DNA from: Abiotrophia sp938010525
Lineage (GTDB): Bacteria > Bacillota > Bacilli > Lactobacillales > Aerococcaceae
DNA length: 60,260 nt
Assembly (NCBI RefSeq): GCF_938010525.1
Contig: NZ_CALLVK010000014.1
Location: 1-60,260 of the forward strand
Reading direction: 5' to 3'
Shown: piece after piece, positions 59,285 to 60,260 of the stretch
How positions within the stretch are numbered: position 1 is the first letter of the stretch
Layout of the letters: each line of letters opens with the position of its first letter
The notes under the pieces: model-generated
Told to the model about the DNA's origin: nothing
Databases searched by the model: none
Seen by the model: the letters and a program-made list of their open reading frames with translations, nothing else
Made by a program: the position numbers and the translations under genes

Positions 59285-59630
59285 GCTAGTGGGCCACTGG
59301 CTCTGCCTCTTTCCCAGGTTTCGGCCCTTTTCCGAACTTTCCGTCCTAGCTAGTGGTCCACTCTTTAAAGTGGACCACTGGCTCTGCCTCTGCCCCAAGT
59401 TTCCAGCCCTTTCCCGGCCTTTCCGCCCTAGCTAGTGGTCCACTCTCCAAAGTGGTCCACTGGCTCTGCCTCTGCCCCCGGTTTCCGGCCCTTTCTCAGC
59501 CTCTCCACCCCAGCCAGTGGTCCACTCTTCAAAGTGGTCCACTGGCTCTGCCTCTTTCCCAAGTTTCCAGCCCTTTCCCGGCCTTCCCACCCCAGCTAGT
59601 GGTCCACTCTCCAGAGTGGACCACTGGCTC
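59285..59630. repeat. Palindromic repeat array H (4 full units + collapsed unit)
   Basis: Full units start at 59349, 59431, 59513 and 59595, exactly 82 bp apart; a collapsed unit GCTAGTGGGCCACTGGCTC (59285-59303) marks the left edge. Spacers TGCCTCTGCCCCAAGTTTCC-like. Lies between the DUF1304 start and the copZ end. Confidence 0.9.
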
Positions 59631-59663
59631 CCAACAACAGGCTTCCTTCCCCAAAAGCCAAAA

Positions 59664-59694
59664 GAAAAAGACCAGCCCCATAGAGCTAGTCTTC
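59664..59694 (-). terminator. Terminator of the copper operon
   Basis: Stem AAGACTAGCTC/GGGCTGGTCTT (mismatch), loop of about 5 nt, and TTTTTCTTTT on minus after the copZ stop. Confidence 0.75.
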
Positions 59695-59707
59695 CTCCTT
59701 AACCCAA

Positions 59708-59911
59708 CTACTTAGCAGTCAGGACATATTTAGTTTGCGCCAAGGCTGCTTGTAAGCTGGCTTGATCTACCTGACCGGTGACGGTCACGCTTTTGCTGGC
59801 CAGATCAGTGGTTACGGCTTGGACGCCGGCTACCTGGCTAAGCAGGCTCTCAATAGTCTTGGCACAGCCACCACATTTCATGGCTTCTACAAGATAAGTT
59901 CTCTCCATCAT
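59708..59911 (-). CDS. copZ: CopZ-like copper chaperone (HMA domain)
   Basis: 67 residues, one heavy-metal-associated domain with MKCGGC as the metal loop (family consensus MxCxxC) and the usual beta-alpha-beta pattern. It carries Cu(I) to the exporter encoded directly upstream, 18 bp away. Two adjacent ATGs can serve as start after AAGGGGAGC. Confidence 0.88.
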   Translation of the reverse strand: MMERTYLVEAMKCGGCAKTIESLLSQVAGVQAVTTDLASKSVTVTGQVDQASLQAALAQTKYVLTAK

Positions 59912-59928
59912 AAGCTCCCCTTTTACTC

Positions 59929-60260
59929 TTAAGCCTTAAAACGACGCAGTCGCAAGGCATTAAGGATGACGGAAACGGAGCTGAAGCTCATGGCCGCGCC
60001 CGCCAACATAGGGCTGAGGAGCGGACCGCCAAAGAGGTGCAAGAGCCCCATAGCAACCGGGATGCCTAGCACATTGTAGGCAAAGGCCCAGAATAGGTTC
60101 TCCTTAATATTGCGGATGGTGGCCTGACTAAGCTTGATGGCGGTTGCCACGCTAGTCAGGTCGGAGCCCATGAGGACCATGTCGGTCGACTCGATGGCTA
60201 CGTCTGTCCCCCGGCCAATGGCCAAGCCCACATCTGCCTGGGCCAGAGCAGGCGCATCAT
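59929..60260 (-). CDS. copA: Copper-exporting P-type ATPase, C-terminal part
   Basis: The window holds only the C-terminal ~110 residues; the frame stays open to the edge. It shows DAPALAQADVGLAIGRGTDVA (hinge, shortened), IKENLFWAFAYN and AMSFSSVSVILNALRLRRF with the MxxSS metal-site motif of P1B-1 ATPases. Exports Cu(I). Followed by copZ in the same operon. Confidence 0.9.
   Translation of the reverse strand, partial: DAPALAQADVGLAIGRGTDVAIESTDMVLMGSDLTSVATAIKLSQATIRNIKENLFWAFAYNVLGIPVAMGLLHLFGGPLLSPMLAGAAMSFSSVSVILNALRLRRFKA

Overview
The window looks like the chromosome of a Gram-positive coccus of the order Lactobacillales, most likely Aerococcaceae. My guess is Abiotrophia or a close relative, judged from gene content only and not confirmed. 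The signs are: a type II fatty-acid cluster in the lactic-acid-bacterial order with FabT and FabK; an Asp23/AmaP/DUF2273 alkaline-shock group; a DUF1827 gene; LPXTG and LysM surface proteins; and HPr plus enzyme I as a pair. Housekeeping genes are moderately GC-rich. Several accessory stretches (about 1-4000, 14750-19250, 46400-47950) are clearly more AT-rich.

Layout. 1-4100: stress-envelope genes (DUF4865, Asp23, DUF2273, AmaP, GlsB, an amphipathic protein) plus a decayed tandem copy of the DUF4865/Asp23 ends. 4100-7450: an MFS exporter with a DUF2087 regulator, then an orphan phage-type lysis cassette (endolysin, holin, small membrane protein, DUF2922, DUF1659). 8000-13050: an FtsX/MacB-type ABC exporter with a divergent TetR regulator. 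13440-21320: two paralogous LPXTG proteins, two LysM hydrolases and a small secreted peptide, next to a divergent histidine kinase/LytTR regulator pair. 21830-24820: a sigma-70-like factor, a DnaD-type replication protein and an HTH protein. 25040-30020: a LysM/Apf-like protein, a NERD protein and an OppA-like protein with no lipobox. 30480-40250: the complete fabT-to-accA operon. 40850-45810: an HscC-like Hsp70 between two J-domain-like membrane proteins. 46860-47920: an abiF-type RNA with its Abi_2 gene, followed by tRNA-Arg. 48320-60260: ptsHI, DUF1827, nadV, prfC, a DivIVA-like gene, ansA, a membrane-bound GDPD, dps, DUF1304 and the copper genes copZ/copA.

Two non-coding systems stand out. 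First, eight intergenic arrays (29 full units) share a palindromic repeat built from the 11-bp core AGTGGTCCACT, repeated every 81-82 bp with conserved spacers. Several array edges carry a collapsed single-palindrome unit. I do not recognise this family. Second, eight direct repeats of CATCATTTTCGATG, spaced alternately 21 and 20 bp, lie between the kinase/LytTR pair and the divergent peptide/wall-hydrolase operon. Two more copies, 20 bp apart and with the same distance to the -10 box, precede the neighbouring LPXTG gene. Together they define a self-contained two-component regulon for cell-surface remodelling, with a small secreted peptide as its first target gene and a possible signal.
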